Positions 43,755-53,238 of a DNA stretch of 64,000 bases are shown in pieces. A model generated the notes under the pieces. The model saw nothing but the letters and a program-made list of their open reading frames with translations, was not told where the DNA came from and ran no database searches. Origin of the DNA: JAAZMA01 sp964564325 (GTDB lineage Bacteria > Bacillota > Clostridia > Tissierellales > Tepidimicrobiaceae); NCBI GenBank assembly GCA_964564325.1, contig CAZMBD010000001.1:1-64000 (forward strand), given 5' to 3'. Position 1 is the first letter of the stretch. Each line of letters begins with the position of its first letter. Both the position numbers and the translations under genes were made by a program.

Positions 43755-44832
43755 AAATATTCTCTCCAATCAAACAACTAACAACTTTATTTTTATCTAA
43801 TACCTCAATATCATCTGGTACATTTTGCCCTGTTGTTATATAGGATAAAGGATTCTCAGTTAAAAACTTAGCATTTAATATATTGCCAAATCCTTGGGCT
43901 TCATCCATTTTAGTGAAGATAATTTTATAATCATCCATAATACTATAGTGATCTATAATAGATTTTAAGGTAATATAATCTGTAGTTCCACTTAATACTA
44001 AATATACTTCTTTATTATTTATGGATTTTATAACTTTATATATTGTATCTTCTTTATCTATCTCTCTATGGTTTTTACCAGCAGTATCGATTAAAATTAT
44101 GTCTCTGTCTTTAAATAAGTTTAAGCTTTTATATATATCTTCCTCATTATATATAATTTCAAGAGGTAGATTTAGTATATCACTATAAATTTTTAATTGT
44201 TCTACAGCCGCAATTCTATAAGTATCTGCAGTAATTAAGCCAATATTATATTTTTCTTCTAACACTAATTGAGCTGCAATTTTAGCTAATGTGGTGGTTT
44301 TACCCACCCCAGTGGGTCCAATGAAGAAAATTACTTTTTGATAACCTGGATTTACAGACAATGGACTAATATCCCCAATATATTCCATCAGCCTATATTT
44401 TATAATGTTTTTTATCATTTCTTCATCTTTATTATTAATATTTATTTGCTCATTTAATTCCCTAATTATTAAAGTAGCAGTACTATATTCTACACCTTTA
44501 TTAATTAATTGCATTTTATATTTTTCAAGTTCTTTAGGAATTATAGCTTTTTTCTCTATTGTATTTCTAGAAAACTCTTCTATCATATTTTTTAAATCTT
44601 GTATTTCATTATTAAGTTCTGACCAGTGATTATCCATAGGTATTTTCCGAGATATTAAATCTTTTTCTTCAAAAGCTGCAGTAATCTCCACCATAGGTTT
44701 TTTGAAAAAACCCAAAAAGCCTTTCTGTTTAATAGTTTTTGTACTTAAAATAATTGCATCTGGTCCCAATTCACTTTTTAATTTAGTCATAGCTTCATAA
44801 GCAGTAGACCCAATATATTTTTTTACTTTCAT
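43738..44832 (-). CDS. flhF: FlhF, SRP-type GTPase for flagellar placement
   Basis: FlhF sets flagellar position and number with FlhG. The N-terminus (KVKKYIGSTAYEAMTKLKSE) is the FlhF B-domain start. The NG domain carries G1 GPTGVGKTTTLAKIAAQL, G2/I-box TADTYRIAAVEQLKIY, G3 DTAGKNHRE and G4 TKMDEA. Unlike many FlhF proteins the B domain is short (total 364 residues). It overlaps flhG. Confidence 0.95.
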   Translation of the reverse strand: MKVKKYIGSTAYEAMTKLKSELGPDAIILSTKTIKQKGFLGFFKKPMVEITAAFEEKDLISRKIPMDNHWSELNNEIQDLKNMIEEFSRNTIEKKAIIPKELEKYKMQLINKGVEYSTATLIIRELNEQININNKDEEMIKNIIKYRLMEYIGDISPLSVNPGYQKVIFFIGPTGVGKTTTLAKIAAQLVLEEKYNIGLITADTYRIAAVEQLKIYSDILNLPLEIIYNEEDIYKSLNLFKDRDIILIDTAGKNHREIDKEDTIYKVIKSINNKEVYLVLSGTTDYITLKSIIDHYSIMDDYKIIFTKMDEAQGFGNILNAKFLTENPLSYITTGQNVPDDIEVLDKNKVVSCLIGENIYGRSS

Positions 44833-46847
44833 TAAATACTCACCATCCCAACTGATTGCACTTCAACTGTTGGTTCAATTTCATTATATGATAATACAAT
44901 TAAATCTCTTGTTAATTGTTCAGTTAATCTTTTAAAATACAATCTTACTATTGGTGCAGTTAATATAATCGGCTGTTCACCAATAGTGGTTAATTTTTGT
45001 ACTGTTTTAAATGTATTATTTAATATACCTTGAGCAACATTTGGCTCTAGAGCTAAATAGGCACCTGTTTCTGTTTTGTTGATGGAATTCATTATTATTT
45101 CTTCCACTTCACTGTCTAGAGTTACTACATTTAACGAACTATTTTCAACGTATTTATTAGTTATATATCCAGATAATCTCTGCCTAACATATTCAGTTAA
45201 TAAATCGGTATCTTTCGTTACAGTGCCATAATCAGCTAAAGTTTCCAATATGGTAACCATATCTCTAATACTAATTTGTTCTTTTAATAGATTAGCTAAG
45301 ACCTTTTGAATTTCGCCAATTGACAATACATTTGGCACTAGTTCTTCAACAACTGTAGGATATTCTTCTCTTACATTATCTATTAATAACTTCACATCTT
45401 GCCTTCCTATTAATTCATGAGCATTTTCCTTTATTATTTCAGTTAAGTGAGTAGCAATTACGGAAGGTGGATCCACTACTGTATAGCCAAATATTTCAGC
45501 CTTTTCTCTTTCGGATTCTCTTATCCACTTAGCAGGTAATCCAAAGGCAGGTTCTATGGTATCAATTCCATCTATTTCTCCTTCTCCCGTTCCAGGATTC
45601 ATAGCTAAGTAATGATCAAATAATACTTCACCCTTTGCAACCTGAACACCTTTTATTTTTATTATATATTCATTAGGATTCAATTGAATATTGTCTCGAA
45701 AACGTACAATAGGTACAATTAAACCTAATTCCATAGCTATTTGTCTACGAATCATAACTACCCTATCCAATAGATCCCCTCCTTGACTTACTTCTGCCAA
45801 AGGAATGAGACCATAACCTAATTCCATTTCTATATCATCTACTTTTAATAAGCCTAGTACATTTTCTGGCTTTCTTAACTCTTCCGCCTCTGAAATTTCT
45901 TCAATCGGTTCATAAACTTCTTCTTTTACAGCTTTATTCATGGTATAAGCTATAAAGACAAATATTAGACCTAAAATTATAGTAGGCAAGGGAGTGAATA
46001 TGCCTAATGCAATCATTAACCCACCAATAATATATAAAAGATTAGGATTGTTTCCAAATAATTGATCGATTAAATCTTGTCCTAAATTAGAATCAGAAGC
46101 AGCTCTTGTAACTACTAAACCAGTGGCAGTAGAAATTAATAGAGCCGGTATTTGGCTTACAAGTCCATCTCCTACTGTCAACAAAGTATATCTTTGCATA
46201 GCTTCTCTAAAAGGCATTCCATTCGAAACTCCTATTGCTAAACCTGCTACGATATTAATAATAGTAATAATAATTCCTGCAATAGCATCTCCCTTAACAA
46301 ATTTTGTAGCACCATCCATAGCACCATAAAAATCCGCATACTTTTGAATATCTTCTCTTCTTTTAATTGCTTCCTCTTCAGTAATAAGACCAGAGTTTAA
46401 ATCTGCATCTATTGCCATTTGTTTACCAGGCATTGCATCTAGTGTAAATCTAGCAGATACTTCTGCAACTCTTTCAGCTCCTTTTGTAATTACAACAAAT
46501 TGAATAATTACGATTATAAGAAAAATAATAAATCCTACTACTGGATCATTTTGTATAACAAAATTACCAAAAGTCTCTACAACCTTACCTGCATCAGCTT
46601 TGGTCAATATTCCTCTTGTAGTAGATATATTTAATGATAGCCGGAATAAAGTAGCAATTAATAATAAGGATGGAAATATTGATATCTCCAATACATTTTT
46701 TGTATACATAGACAACAATAATATTAACAGTGATAAAGCTATATTAAGGCTTAAAAGAATGCTTAGTAAAGTATTTGGTATTGGAATAATTATAATTATA
46801 ACTATTCCAATAATAGCTAGTGCAACAACAATATCACCAAACTTCAT
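44832..46847 (-). CDS. flhA: FlhA, flagellar export gate protein
   Basis: FlhA is the large cytoplasmic ring and docking platform of the export gate. The 671-residue length is normal. The N-terminal half has about eight membrane helices; the conserved FHIPEP region lies between helices 4 and 5 (AERVAEVSARFTLDAMPGKQ, then MAIDADLNSGLITEEEA). The C-terminal half is soluble, with LEPNVAQGILNNTFKTVQKL and PIVRLYFKRLTEQ. It is followed directly by flhF. Confidence 0.98.
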   Translation of the reverse strand: MKFGDIVVALAIIGIVIIIIIPIPNTLLSILLSLNIALSLLILLLSMYTKNVLEISIFPSLLLIATLFRLSLNISTTRGILTKADAGKVVETFGNFVIQNDPVVGFIIFLIIVIIQFVVITKGAERVAEVSARFTLDAMPGKQMAIDADLNSGLITEEEAIKRREDIQKYADFYGAMDGATKFVKGDAIAGIIITIINIVAGLAIGVSNGMPFREAMQRYTLLTVGDGLVSQIPALLISTATGLVVTRAASDSNLGQDLIDQLFGNNPNLLYIIGGLMIALGIFTPLPTIILGLIFVFIAYTMNKAVKEEVYEPIEEISEAEELRKPENVLGLLKVDDIEMELGYGLIPLAEVSQGGDLLDRVVMIRRQIAMELGLIVPIVRFRDNIQLNPNEYIIKIKGVQVAKGEVLFDHYLAMNPGTGEGEIDGIDTIEPAFGLPAKWIRESEREKAEIFGYTVVDPPSVIATHLTEIIKENAHELIGRQDVKLLIDNVREEYPTVVEELVPNVLSIGEIQKVLANLLKEQISIRDMVTILETLADYGTVTKDTDLLTEYVRQRLSGYITNKYVENSSLNVVTLDSEVEEIIMNSINKTETGAYLALEPNVAQGILNNTFKTVQKLTTIGEQPIILTAPIVRLYFKRLTEQLTRDLIVLSYNEIEPTVEVQSVGMVSI

Positions 46848-46858
46848 TATTTCTCCTC

Positions 46859-47947
46859 CTAATAATCTTCTCTCAAGCTATATACATAGGCTAGAACCTC
46901 CGCAACAGCTTCGTACAATTCTTCAGGGATTATATCACCTATGTCAACAGTGTCATACAATGCCCTTGCTAAAAGCTTATTTTCTACTATAGGTATAGCA
47001 TTATCCTTAGCTACATTTTTAATGTTTTCTGCTATTGTATCTACACCTTTAGCTATTATATAAGGTGCCTCATATAAATCGGTATCATATTTAATAGCTA
47101 TAGCTATATGTGTAGGATTTGTAATTATAACATCGGCCTTAGGTACTTCTTGTATCATTCTAGACATGGCAATTCGCCTTTGTTTTTCCCTTATTTTAGA
47201 TTTTACCAGTGGATCACCTTCAGTTTGTTTATATTCTTCTTTTATTTCATGCTTAGTCATCATTAGATTTTTTTCATATTCACGCCACTGAAAGAAATAA
47301 TCCATAAAGGCAAGAACCATAAGCACAGATAGAATCCTCATAGCAAAACTAAAAGACAAACTAGCAAAATTTTTTAAAATAATACTAGGCTCTAACTTGG
47401 ATAAGCCTATAATTTCAAGAATATTTTTGCTAATAAAAGAATAGGCTGTATATCCAATAAATAATATTTTTAAATTAGATTTTAAAAGCTCCATCAATGC
47501 TCTTTTAGAAAACAATCGTTTAAATCCTTCTATGGGATTAATTCTATTTAATTGGATTTTTAATGGTTTGGTAGTAAATAAAAATCCTACTTGTAAATAA
47601 TTTATTAAAATGGCTGCTACAAAAGCCGTTAAAAGTATAGGTGCAATTAATCCCATAAAAGCTGCTATGGTTTTTACAAATCCAATCATTAAATTATTTT
47701 CATTAAAAACTTTTTCAATATTTTCAATATTTGAGTATACGTCTATTATATATTTCTCAAGAAAATTAAACAAATACTTCCCATAAACCTTTAAAAGTAG
47801 AAAACATGCTAATAAAATAAAAGTAGCAGTTACTTCTCTACTTTGTAATACTTGCCCTTCCTCTCTTGCTTCTTTTCTCTTTTTTGGTGTAGCTTTTTCA
47901 GTTTTTTCTGCATCTGCAAATAATTGCAAATTAATTTTAAAGTCCAT
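46859..47947 (-). CDS. flhB: FlhB, export specificity switch
   Basis: FlhB controls the change from hook to filament export after self-cleavage. The N-terminus starts NLQLFADAEKTEKATPKKRK, typical of the family. Four membrane helices follow, then the cytoplasmic domain. The autocleavage motif is intact: IITNPTHIAIAIKYD, cleaving between Asn and Pro. The segment EVPKADV precedes it. Length 362 residues is normal. It is adjacent to flhA. Confidence 0.97.
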   Translation of the reverse strand: MDFKINLQLFADAEKTEKATPKKRKEAREEGQVLQSREVTATFILLACFLLLKVYGKYLFNFLEKYIIDVYSNIENIEKVFNENNLMIGFVKTIAAFMGLIAPILLTAFVAAILINYLQVGFLFTTKPLKIQLNRINPIEGFKRLFSKRALMELLKSNLKILFIGYTAYSFISKNILEIIGLSKLEPSIILKNFASLSFSFAMRILSVLMVLAFMDYFFQWREYEKNLMMTKHEIKEEYKQTEGDPLVKSKIREKQRRIAMSRMIQEVPKADVIITNPTHIAIAIKYDTDLYEAPYIIAKGVDTIAENIKNVAKDNAIPIVENKLLARALYDTVDIGDIIPEELYEAVAEVLAYVYSLREDY

Positions 47948-47951
47948 AGTA

Positions 47952-48731
47952 TCAACCTTTAATAAAGGATTTTAGAAAGTTATATATTTCACTAAAAGTT
48001 TCATTAAAAATATCAATAGTTATAGTATAAAAAATAGGAATTGAAATAGAAATAATTAAAAATCCTACTAATATTTTTAGAGGCATACCTACTACAAACA
48101 CATTCATTTGTGGTATTGTTCTTGCCAATATTCCCAATACTAAATCTATTAGTAAAATAATTGCAATAATTGGTGCAGCTAATTTAAATCCTGTAGCAAA
48201 TGTTTTAGATAAAATATTTATTAAAAAAAATGCAATTTCTTCATCGAATGTAAATTTTCCAATTGGAATAAATTCATAACTATCTACAATTGCATTTATA
48301 ATCATATGATGACCATTAATAGAAAACAAAATTAAAAAAGCTAATATGTAATAAAAATTTCCCATTAATGGTACTTGTACCTTGTGCTGAGGATCCATAA
48401 CATTAACCATTCCAAATCCAATTTTCATATCTATTAATTGACCCATTATATAAAATACGGTAAAAAACATATAAGAAATAAAACCAATTATCAATCCTAC
48501 CATTAATTCTTTCGCAATTGTTGCCACAAATGTTGTACCTTCAAGAGTTATATTGATATCTAGTGTTAAAGATATTAATATAGATAAAATAAATGAGAAT
48601 CCTATTTTAAGAATATTAGGTATATTTTGAGCACTAAAAAAGGGTGAAATAATAAAAATACCTGATACTCGTGTTAACACAAGTAAAAATAGCTCATATT
48701 TACTGAATAATAATTTAAAAATATAGTCCAT
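47952..48731 (-). CDS. fliR: FliR, flagellar export gate protein
   Basis: FliR is the single-copy component that closes the FliPQR helical pore. The 259-residue protein has about six membrane segments. Recognisable blocks are LFLLVLTRVSGIFIISPFF at the N-terminus, MIGFISYMFF-like segment, and GQLIDMKIGFGMVNVMDPQ near residue 100. The C-terminal VVGMPLKILVGFLIISISI is typical of the family. flhB follows after 4 bases. Confidence 0.95.
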   Translation of the reverse strand: MDYIFKLLFSKYELFLLVLTRVSGIFIISPFFSAQNIPNILKIGFSFILSILISLTLDINITLEGTTFVATIAKELMVGLIIGFISYMFFTVFYIMGQLIDMKIGFGMVNVMDPQHKVQVPLMGNFYYILAFLILFSINGHHMIINAIVDSYEFIPIGKFTFDEEIAFFLINILSKTFATGFKLAAPIIAIILLIDLVLGILARTIPQMNVFVVGMPLKILVGFLIISISIPIFYTITIDIFNETFSEIYNFLKSFIKG

Positions 48732-48743
48732 ATTAACACCTAT

Positions 48744-49013
48744 CTATTGAATATAATTATTTATATTTATTAATAGTTCCGATGTAAATTGAGTAATTAC
48801 CTTCAAAATCCATGGCCCAAATATAATTAAAGACAGAAGAACAGCTACTATTTTGGGCACAAAAGCTAATGTAGCTTCCTGTATCTGAGTAACAGCCTGG
48901 ATTATACTAACTATTAAACCTACTACTAATGAAAAAATTAACATTGGCGCTGACACTGCTAATATTGTTTTTATAGCATCTTGAGCTAATTTTAGAACGT
49001 CGCCATGATCCAT
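48744..49013 (-). CDS. fliQ: FliQ, flagellar export gate protein
   Basis: FliQ packs around FliP and FliR in the export gate. The 89-residue protein has two membrane helices (LAVSAPMLIFSLVVGLIVSI; PKIVAVLLSLIIFGPWILKV) with the conserved QAVTQIQEATLAFVPK turn between them, the FliQ signature. It lies between fliP and fliR, spaced by about 10 bases on each side. Confidence 0.96.
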   Translation of the reverse strand: MDHGDVLKLAQDAIKTILAVSAPMLIFSLVVGLIVSIIQAVTQIQEATLAFVPKIVAVLLSLIIFGPWILKVITQFTSELLININNYIQ

Positions 49014-49023
49014 TTAATCACCC

Positions 49024-49785
49024 CTATTTAAAACCTAATAAAACAGATTTTACAATTAAATTCCAACCATCAACTAAAACAAATAACAATATCTTAAACG
49101 GTAAAGATATGATAACAGGAGGTAACATCATCATACCCATAGACATTAATGTACTTGCCACGACCATATCAATTACTAAAAATGGTACATATATTACAAA
49201 ACCTATCTGAAATGCAGTTTTTAACTCACTAATAATAAATGCAGGAATTAAAACATGACTAGGTATCTCATCTAAATTATCAACCTTTCCTATTTTTTTA
49301 ACATTTAAAAAAAGGCTTAAATCCTTATCCCTAGTTTGTCTAAACATAAATTCTCGTATTGGCTTCATTGAACGTTCTAAAGCTACTTCCTGATTAATTT
49401 CTTCCTTTAGAAAAGGTTGAATTGCTTCATTGTTTATTTCCGCACCTATAGGTGCCATTATAAAAAATGTTAAAAACAATGCTAGTCCAATAATTACCTG
49501 GTTTGGAGGTGTTTGTTGAAGCCCTAATGCATTTCTAATAAATGAAAGTACAATTATTATCCTGGTAAAGCTAGACATCATAATTAAAATAGAAGGAGCC
49601 AAAGTCAATATTGTTAATATAAATAAAAGTTGTAGTGAAAAAACATAGTTTTGAGGATCTTTACTTTCTTCTAATTTAACATCTTTCCCAAATAACGATA
49701 CTTCTGGCTCAGCATAAGATACCCCTGTTGTTAAAATAATTATGGAAATTAGCAATAAAAAAATTTTAGTACTATTTTTCATCAT
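49024..49785 (-). CDS. fliP: FliP, flagellar export gate protein
   Basis: FliP forms the pentameric pore of the flagellar type III export gate. An N-terminal signal peptide is visible (IFLLLISIIILTTGVSYA). Family motifs include FVLSFIRNALGLQQTPPNQV near residue 80 and, toward the end, MVVASTLMSMGMMMLPPVII, the most conserved block of FliP. Start ATG 49785 is preferred over one 18 bases upstream because of the AAGGAAGACGAAA site. About 253 residues, normal for the family. Confidence 0.96.
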   Translation of the reverse strand: MMKNSTKIFLLLISIIILTTGVSYAEPEVSLFGKDVKLEESKDPQNYVFSLQLLFILTILTLAPSILIMMSSFTRIIIVLSFIRNALGLQQTPPNQVIIGLALFLTFFIMAPIGAEINNEAIQPFLKEEINQEVALERSMKPIREFMFRQTRDKDLSLFLNVKKIGKVDNLDEIPSHVLIPAFIISELKTAFQIGFVIYVPFLVIDMVVASTLMSMGMMMLPPVIISLPFKILLFVLVDGWNLIVKSVLLGFK

Positions 49786-50269
49786 TTTCGTCTTCCTTAC
49801 CAATAAATTTATCCCACTTAGTTGTTATTTCTCTTAATTTAAATTTAAATTCATTATTTTTATATTTGTTTTCACATTCTTTTAACTGTTTTTCAAAATT
49901 TATATCATCTTCCAAATCAAATTTTTCTTTTGAAATCTTATCTATAATTTCAATGGTATTGTTATTAAGCCCTAATATATAGATATATTTATTAATTTCT
50001 GCTATGACTATTTTAGTATTAGTATCTAAATTGATTTGATCTATAATCTGGATATATTTACTATTTACAAATCTTTTAGATTTTTTTGCAATAAATTTAG
50101 TTCCATATATAGTAAATATGATAAATATGATAAAAGCAAATAAATATAGGATAGATTTTAATATAGTTTTTCCTATATTAAAATCTGTTTCTCCAGTAGC
50201 ATAAGAAACATGGCTACACAACAATACCATTATAATGCTTATAATTATAATTTTCTTATTTATAATCAT
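49772..50269 (-). CDS. fliO: FliO/FliZ, flagellar export assembly factor
   Basis: FliO helps FliP form the export gate core. The 165-residue product has an N-terminal signal-like segment (KKIIIISIIMVLLCSHVSYA) and a membrane helix near residues 35-55 (ILYLFAFIIFIIFTIYGT). A basic cytoplasmic domain then has IQIIDQINLDTNTKIVIAEI, the conserved beta strand pair of this family. It overlaps the region upstream of fliP. Identity in the family is low, so position adds much of the weight. Confidence 0.87.
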   Translation of the reverse strand: MIINKKIIIISIIMVLLCSHVSYATGETDFNIGKTILKSILYLFAFIIFIIFTIYGTKFIAKKSKRFVNSKYIQIIDQINLDTNTKIVIAEINKYIYILGLNNNTIEIIDKISKEKFDLEDDINFEKQLKECENKYKNNEFKFKLREITTKWDKFIGKEDENDEK

Positions 50270-50271
50270 TT

Positions 50272-50634
50272 TTAGCTTAAAGCCTTTTTTACAGCTTCTA
50301 TAACCCTATCAGCTTGGAAAGGTTTAACTATAAAATCTTTTGCTCCAGCTTGTATGGCTTCAATTACCATGGCTTGTTGTCCCATTGCAGAACACATAAC
50401 TATCTTAGCACTTTGATCCAAACTCTTTATTTCTTTAACAGCTTGGATCCCATCCATTTCAGGCATAGTTATATCCATGATAACTAATTCAGGATTTAAT
50501 TCTTTAAATTTTTCTATAGCTTTTACTCCATTTTCTGCTTCACCAACAACTTCAAAACCATTTTTGGTTAATATGTCTCTTATCATCATTCGCATAAAAG
50601 AAGCATCATCTACAATTAATATTCCTTTTGCCAT
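50272..50634 (-). CDS. cheY: CheY, chemotaxis response regulator
   Basis: A stand-alone receiver domain of 120 residues. Acidic pocket residues D9 and D10 (ILIVDDASFMR), the phosphorylation site D54 (VIMDITMPEMDG), the Ser/Thr position in VMCSAMG and the lysine in DFIVKPF are all present. When phosphorylated by CheA it binds FliM and FliY at the motor; FliY and CheC dephosphorylate it. It sits after fliY and before fliO, as in the Bacillus fla/che operon. Confidence 0.95.
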   Translation of the reverse strand: MAKGILIVDDASFMRMMIRDILTKNGFEVVGEAENGVKAIEKFKELNPELVIMDITMPEMDGIQAVKEIKSLDQSAKIVMCSAMGQQAMVIEAIQAGAKDFIVKPFQADRVIEAVKKALS

Positions 50635-50664
50635 ATAAATACCTCCCTAAAATTTAATTACCTA

Positions 50665-51798
50665 TTACCTACCATAGGTATTATTTATATCTGTTATTCT
50701 AATACCAAAATTATCGTCTATTACTACTACCTCACCTTTAGCTATATATTTGCCATTTGCATATAGATTTAAAGGTTCGCCTACAAGCTTGTCTAATTCT
50801 AGAACAGTACCTGGACCATATTCTAATATTTCACTAATTTTTTTAGTAGTTCTACCTAATTCGACAGTTATTTCTACCGGTATATCTCCAACTAAATCAA
50901 TAGATTCATTATAACTAATATCTGTAGAAGTGTCAAAGGTTTCAAAATTAGGCTTTTTTACGACAATATGTTCTTTTTGCTCAATATCATCTCTTTTTTC
51001 CACATGTGTTGGTTTTTTCATAGTAGGGGAACTTATAGAATCAATTTCATTATCCATATTAACTGCAGGTTCTAATATACTTGGTTCTAATACTTCCTCA
51101 GTTTCTTCTTCATTATAGATCGCACCTCCAAGTAAGCTCTCAACTATTTCCTGGCCAAAGCTTAATGGTATTAATTGCATTAATTCACTATCTATTAAAT
51201 CCTCAACTACCATTTTAAAAGAAACTTTAATAATTGGATCATTTGTTTTTAATACTTCTAAGGTTTCTCTTCCCTCGACAACAGTTATTTCATAAGACCT
51301 TGGCGGCTCAATATCTATTTTCTTCATAAATATTTCTGATAAAGAAGTCGCAGAGGAACCCATCATTTGATTCATTGCCTCAGATATTGCACTTAAATCT
51401 AATTCAGACAATTCCCTTTCTAAATCTATTTCATCTCTTCCCATCATTATGTCTGCTATAATTTTTACATCATCGATATTCATCATTAACACATTAGAGC
51501 CTTCTAAACCTTCCTTATAAGTAACATCTACAGCAACAAAAGGTATTGGATATTCAGAAGATAATTCCTTTGTAGATGTAACCTCAACCTTTGGAGTCGT
51601 TATAACTACTTTTTTATCTAATAAAGTTGAAAGGGTTGTAGCGGCAGTGCCCATTCCAATATTTCCAATTTCACCTATTGTGTCCTTCTCAATACTAGTA
51701 ATAATTTCTTCGTCGAGATTTTCATTAGATTCTAAATCATTTCCTTTTAAAAGGGAGTCAATCTCACTTTGTGAAAGTATATCTTTAGTCACTTTCAT
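50665..51798 (-). CDS. fliY: FliY, motor switch phosphatase (FliN-type C-terminus)
   Basis: FliY combines a CheY-P phosphatase with the FliN part of the C-ring. The N-terminal CheY-binding motif is present (ILSQSEIDSLLKG). Two CheC-type catalytic sites with Glu and Asn are intact: TIGEIGNIGMGTAATTL and AISEAMNQMMGSSATSL. An acidic linker leads to a C-terminal SpoA domain (IPVEITVELGRTTKKISEIL, then VGEPLNLYANGKYIAKGEV). The ATG at 51798 fits the AAAGGATGGTG ribosome site. cheY is the next gene. Confidence 0.94.
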   Translation of the reverse strand: MKVTKDILSQSEIDSLLKGNDLESNENLDEEIITSIEKDTIGEIGNIGMGTAATTLSTLLDKKVVITTPKVEVTSTKELSSEYPIPFVAVDVTYKEGLEGSNVLMMNIDDVKIIADIMMGRDEIDLERELSELDLSAISEAMNQMMGSSATSLSEIFMKKIDIEPPRSYEITVVEGRETLEVLKTNDPIIKVSFKMVVEDLIDSELMQLIPLSFGQEIVESLLGGAIYNEEETEEVLEPSILEPAVNMDNEIDSISSPTMKKPTHVEKRDDIEQKEHIVVKKPNFETFDTSTDISYNESIDLVGDIPVEITVELGRTTKKISEILEYGPGTVLELDKLVGEPLNLYANGKYIAKGEVVVIDDNFGIRITDINNTYGR

Positions 51799-52777
51799 CA
51801 CCATCCTTTAGAACATTTACTATTTTTATTGCCATCTTGTTTTTTGAAACACCTATATTTCCTAAAAACTTTACCTGAGATCCTATTTTAACCTTTGCCA
51901 TATCATTAATATTTGTATCTAATTTAATTACATCTCCATTTTGTAGATTTAAAACATCTTTAATTCTTACAGTAGTTGAACCTAGTTCTGCCCTAATTGG
52001 AACTTTAGTACCCAATATTCTTTCTCTAATAACTAACAGCTCTTCTTTTGTTAAATCTTTTTCAGCTGCAGAAAACCAATATTTAGTACTTAATTTATCC
52101 AATATAGGTTCTATAACTAAATGAGGTATACATATATTTAACATTCCCTCAGTAGAACCAATTTCAATATTCATTGTAATTAAAGCTATGGTTTCATTAG
52201 GAGGCACTATTTGTGCAAATTGTGGATTTGTCTCTATTTTATCCAGTCTCGGCTTTAATTCAATAACATTAGCCCAGGCTTCTTGAATAATAGACATTAC
52301 TTTATTCATCATATTTTCCAATAGAGATAATTCAATTTCTGAAAATGGCCTCAATTCTTGCTTATCAATTCCATCCCCACCTAATAATCTATCTATTATA
52401 GAAAATACCACATTGGTAGATATATCTATTAAAATTTGACCACTTAATGGTTTGAAATCTATTATACTTATAAATGCAGGATTTGAAATAGCATTACTAA
52501 ATTCACTATAAGCAAGCTGATCTACAGTAAGTATAGTAGCTTTTACTGGCGCTCTTAAGTATCCCGATAAAAAAGTTTGAAATAATCTACCAAAGTTTTC
52601 ATGAATAATTTGTAAAGTTCTTAACTGATCTTTGGCTATTTTTTGAGGATTTCTAAAATCATATTTTTTTATTTTGCTTGAAACTTCTTCGTCTTGTATT
52701 TCTTCTACATTTACTTCCCCAGAACTAAGTGCATTAAGTAGGGCATCTATTTCACTTTGTGATAATACTTCAGCCAA
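51785..52777 (-). CDS. fliM: FliM, flagellar motor switch protein
   Basis: FliM is the middle C-ring subunit and binds phosphorylated CheY. The N-terminal CheY-binding peptide is present (LSQSEIDALLNAL). A CheC-like middle domain follows, with DFRNPQKIAKDQLRTLQIIH and LGGDGIDKQELRPFSEIE. The C-terminal SpoA domain (about residues 250-325) has IRAELGSTTVRIKDVLNLQ and GDVIKLDT. The 330-residue length is normal. It overlaps fliY by some 14 bases. Confidence 0.97.
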   Translation of the reverse strand: MAEVLSQSEIDALLNALSSGEVNVEEIQDEEVSSKIKKYDFRNPQKIAKDQLRTLQIIHENFGRLFQTFLSGYLRAPVKATILTVDQLAYSEFSNAISNPAFISIIDFKPLSGQILIDISTNVVFSIIDRLLGGDGIDKQELRPFSEIELSLLENMMNKVMSIIQEAWANVIELKPRLDKIETNPQFAQIVPPNETIALITMNIEIGSTEGMLNICIPHLVIEPILDKLSTKYWFSAAEKDLTKEELLVIRERILGTKVPIRAELGSTTVRIKDVLNLQNGDVIKLDTNINDMAKVKIGSQVKFLGNIGVSKNKMAIKIVNVLKDGDESD

Positions 52778-52791
52778 TTATTTCTACCTCC

Positions 52792-53220
52792 CTACTGTAT
52801 AATCAAATCATTAAAATAAACATTTGTAATTGTTTCATCGTTAAATAGATTAACTAAACTTTCTCTTAATTGATTTTGAAGCTGAATTTGTCCATTTTCT
52901 CCTTGAAGTTCTTCTTCTGTTTTATTTCTAACTGTTTTATTTATATTGTCCCTTATTAAAAATTGCTTTTTCTCAAGTGTTTCAAAAGTATCTTCATTTG
53001 TAGTTTCAATAGTAATTTTTATTTTTACAATTTTTTTACTTTCTTTTATATTACAATACATATCATCTAAGGTTAAATTGAAAGTTTCTAATTGTTTTTT
53101 AGCAGTATCATCTGCATTATTTTTATTGTTACGATACATTAACCCTAAGGCAACTCCAACTGCTGCTAATACAATAACTAAAATTAAAAGTATTATTAAT
53201 ATTGTATTTCTATTGTCCAT
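52792..53220 (-). CDS. fliL: FliL, stator-associated basal body protein
   Basis: FliL surrounds the stator and supports its activity. The 142-residue protein has one N-terminal membrane helix (TILIILLILVIVLAAVGVALG) followed by a small extracytoplasmic domain with IKITIETTNEDTFETLEKK and FNDETITNVYFNDLIIQ, the C-terminal strand pattern of FliL. It lies between motB and fliM, its normal neighbour. No signal peptide cleavage is expected. Confidence 0.92.
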   Translation of the reverse strand: MDNRNTILIILLILVIVLAAVGVALGLMYRNNKNNADDTAKKQLETFNLTLDDMYCNIKESKKIVKIKITIETTNEDTFETLEKKQFLIRDNINKTVRNKTEEELQGENGQIQLQNQLRESLVNLFNDETITNVYFNDLIIQ

Positions 53221-53238
53221 GTTATTATCTCACTCCCT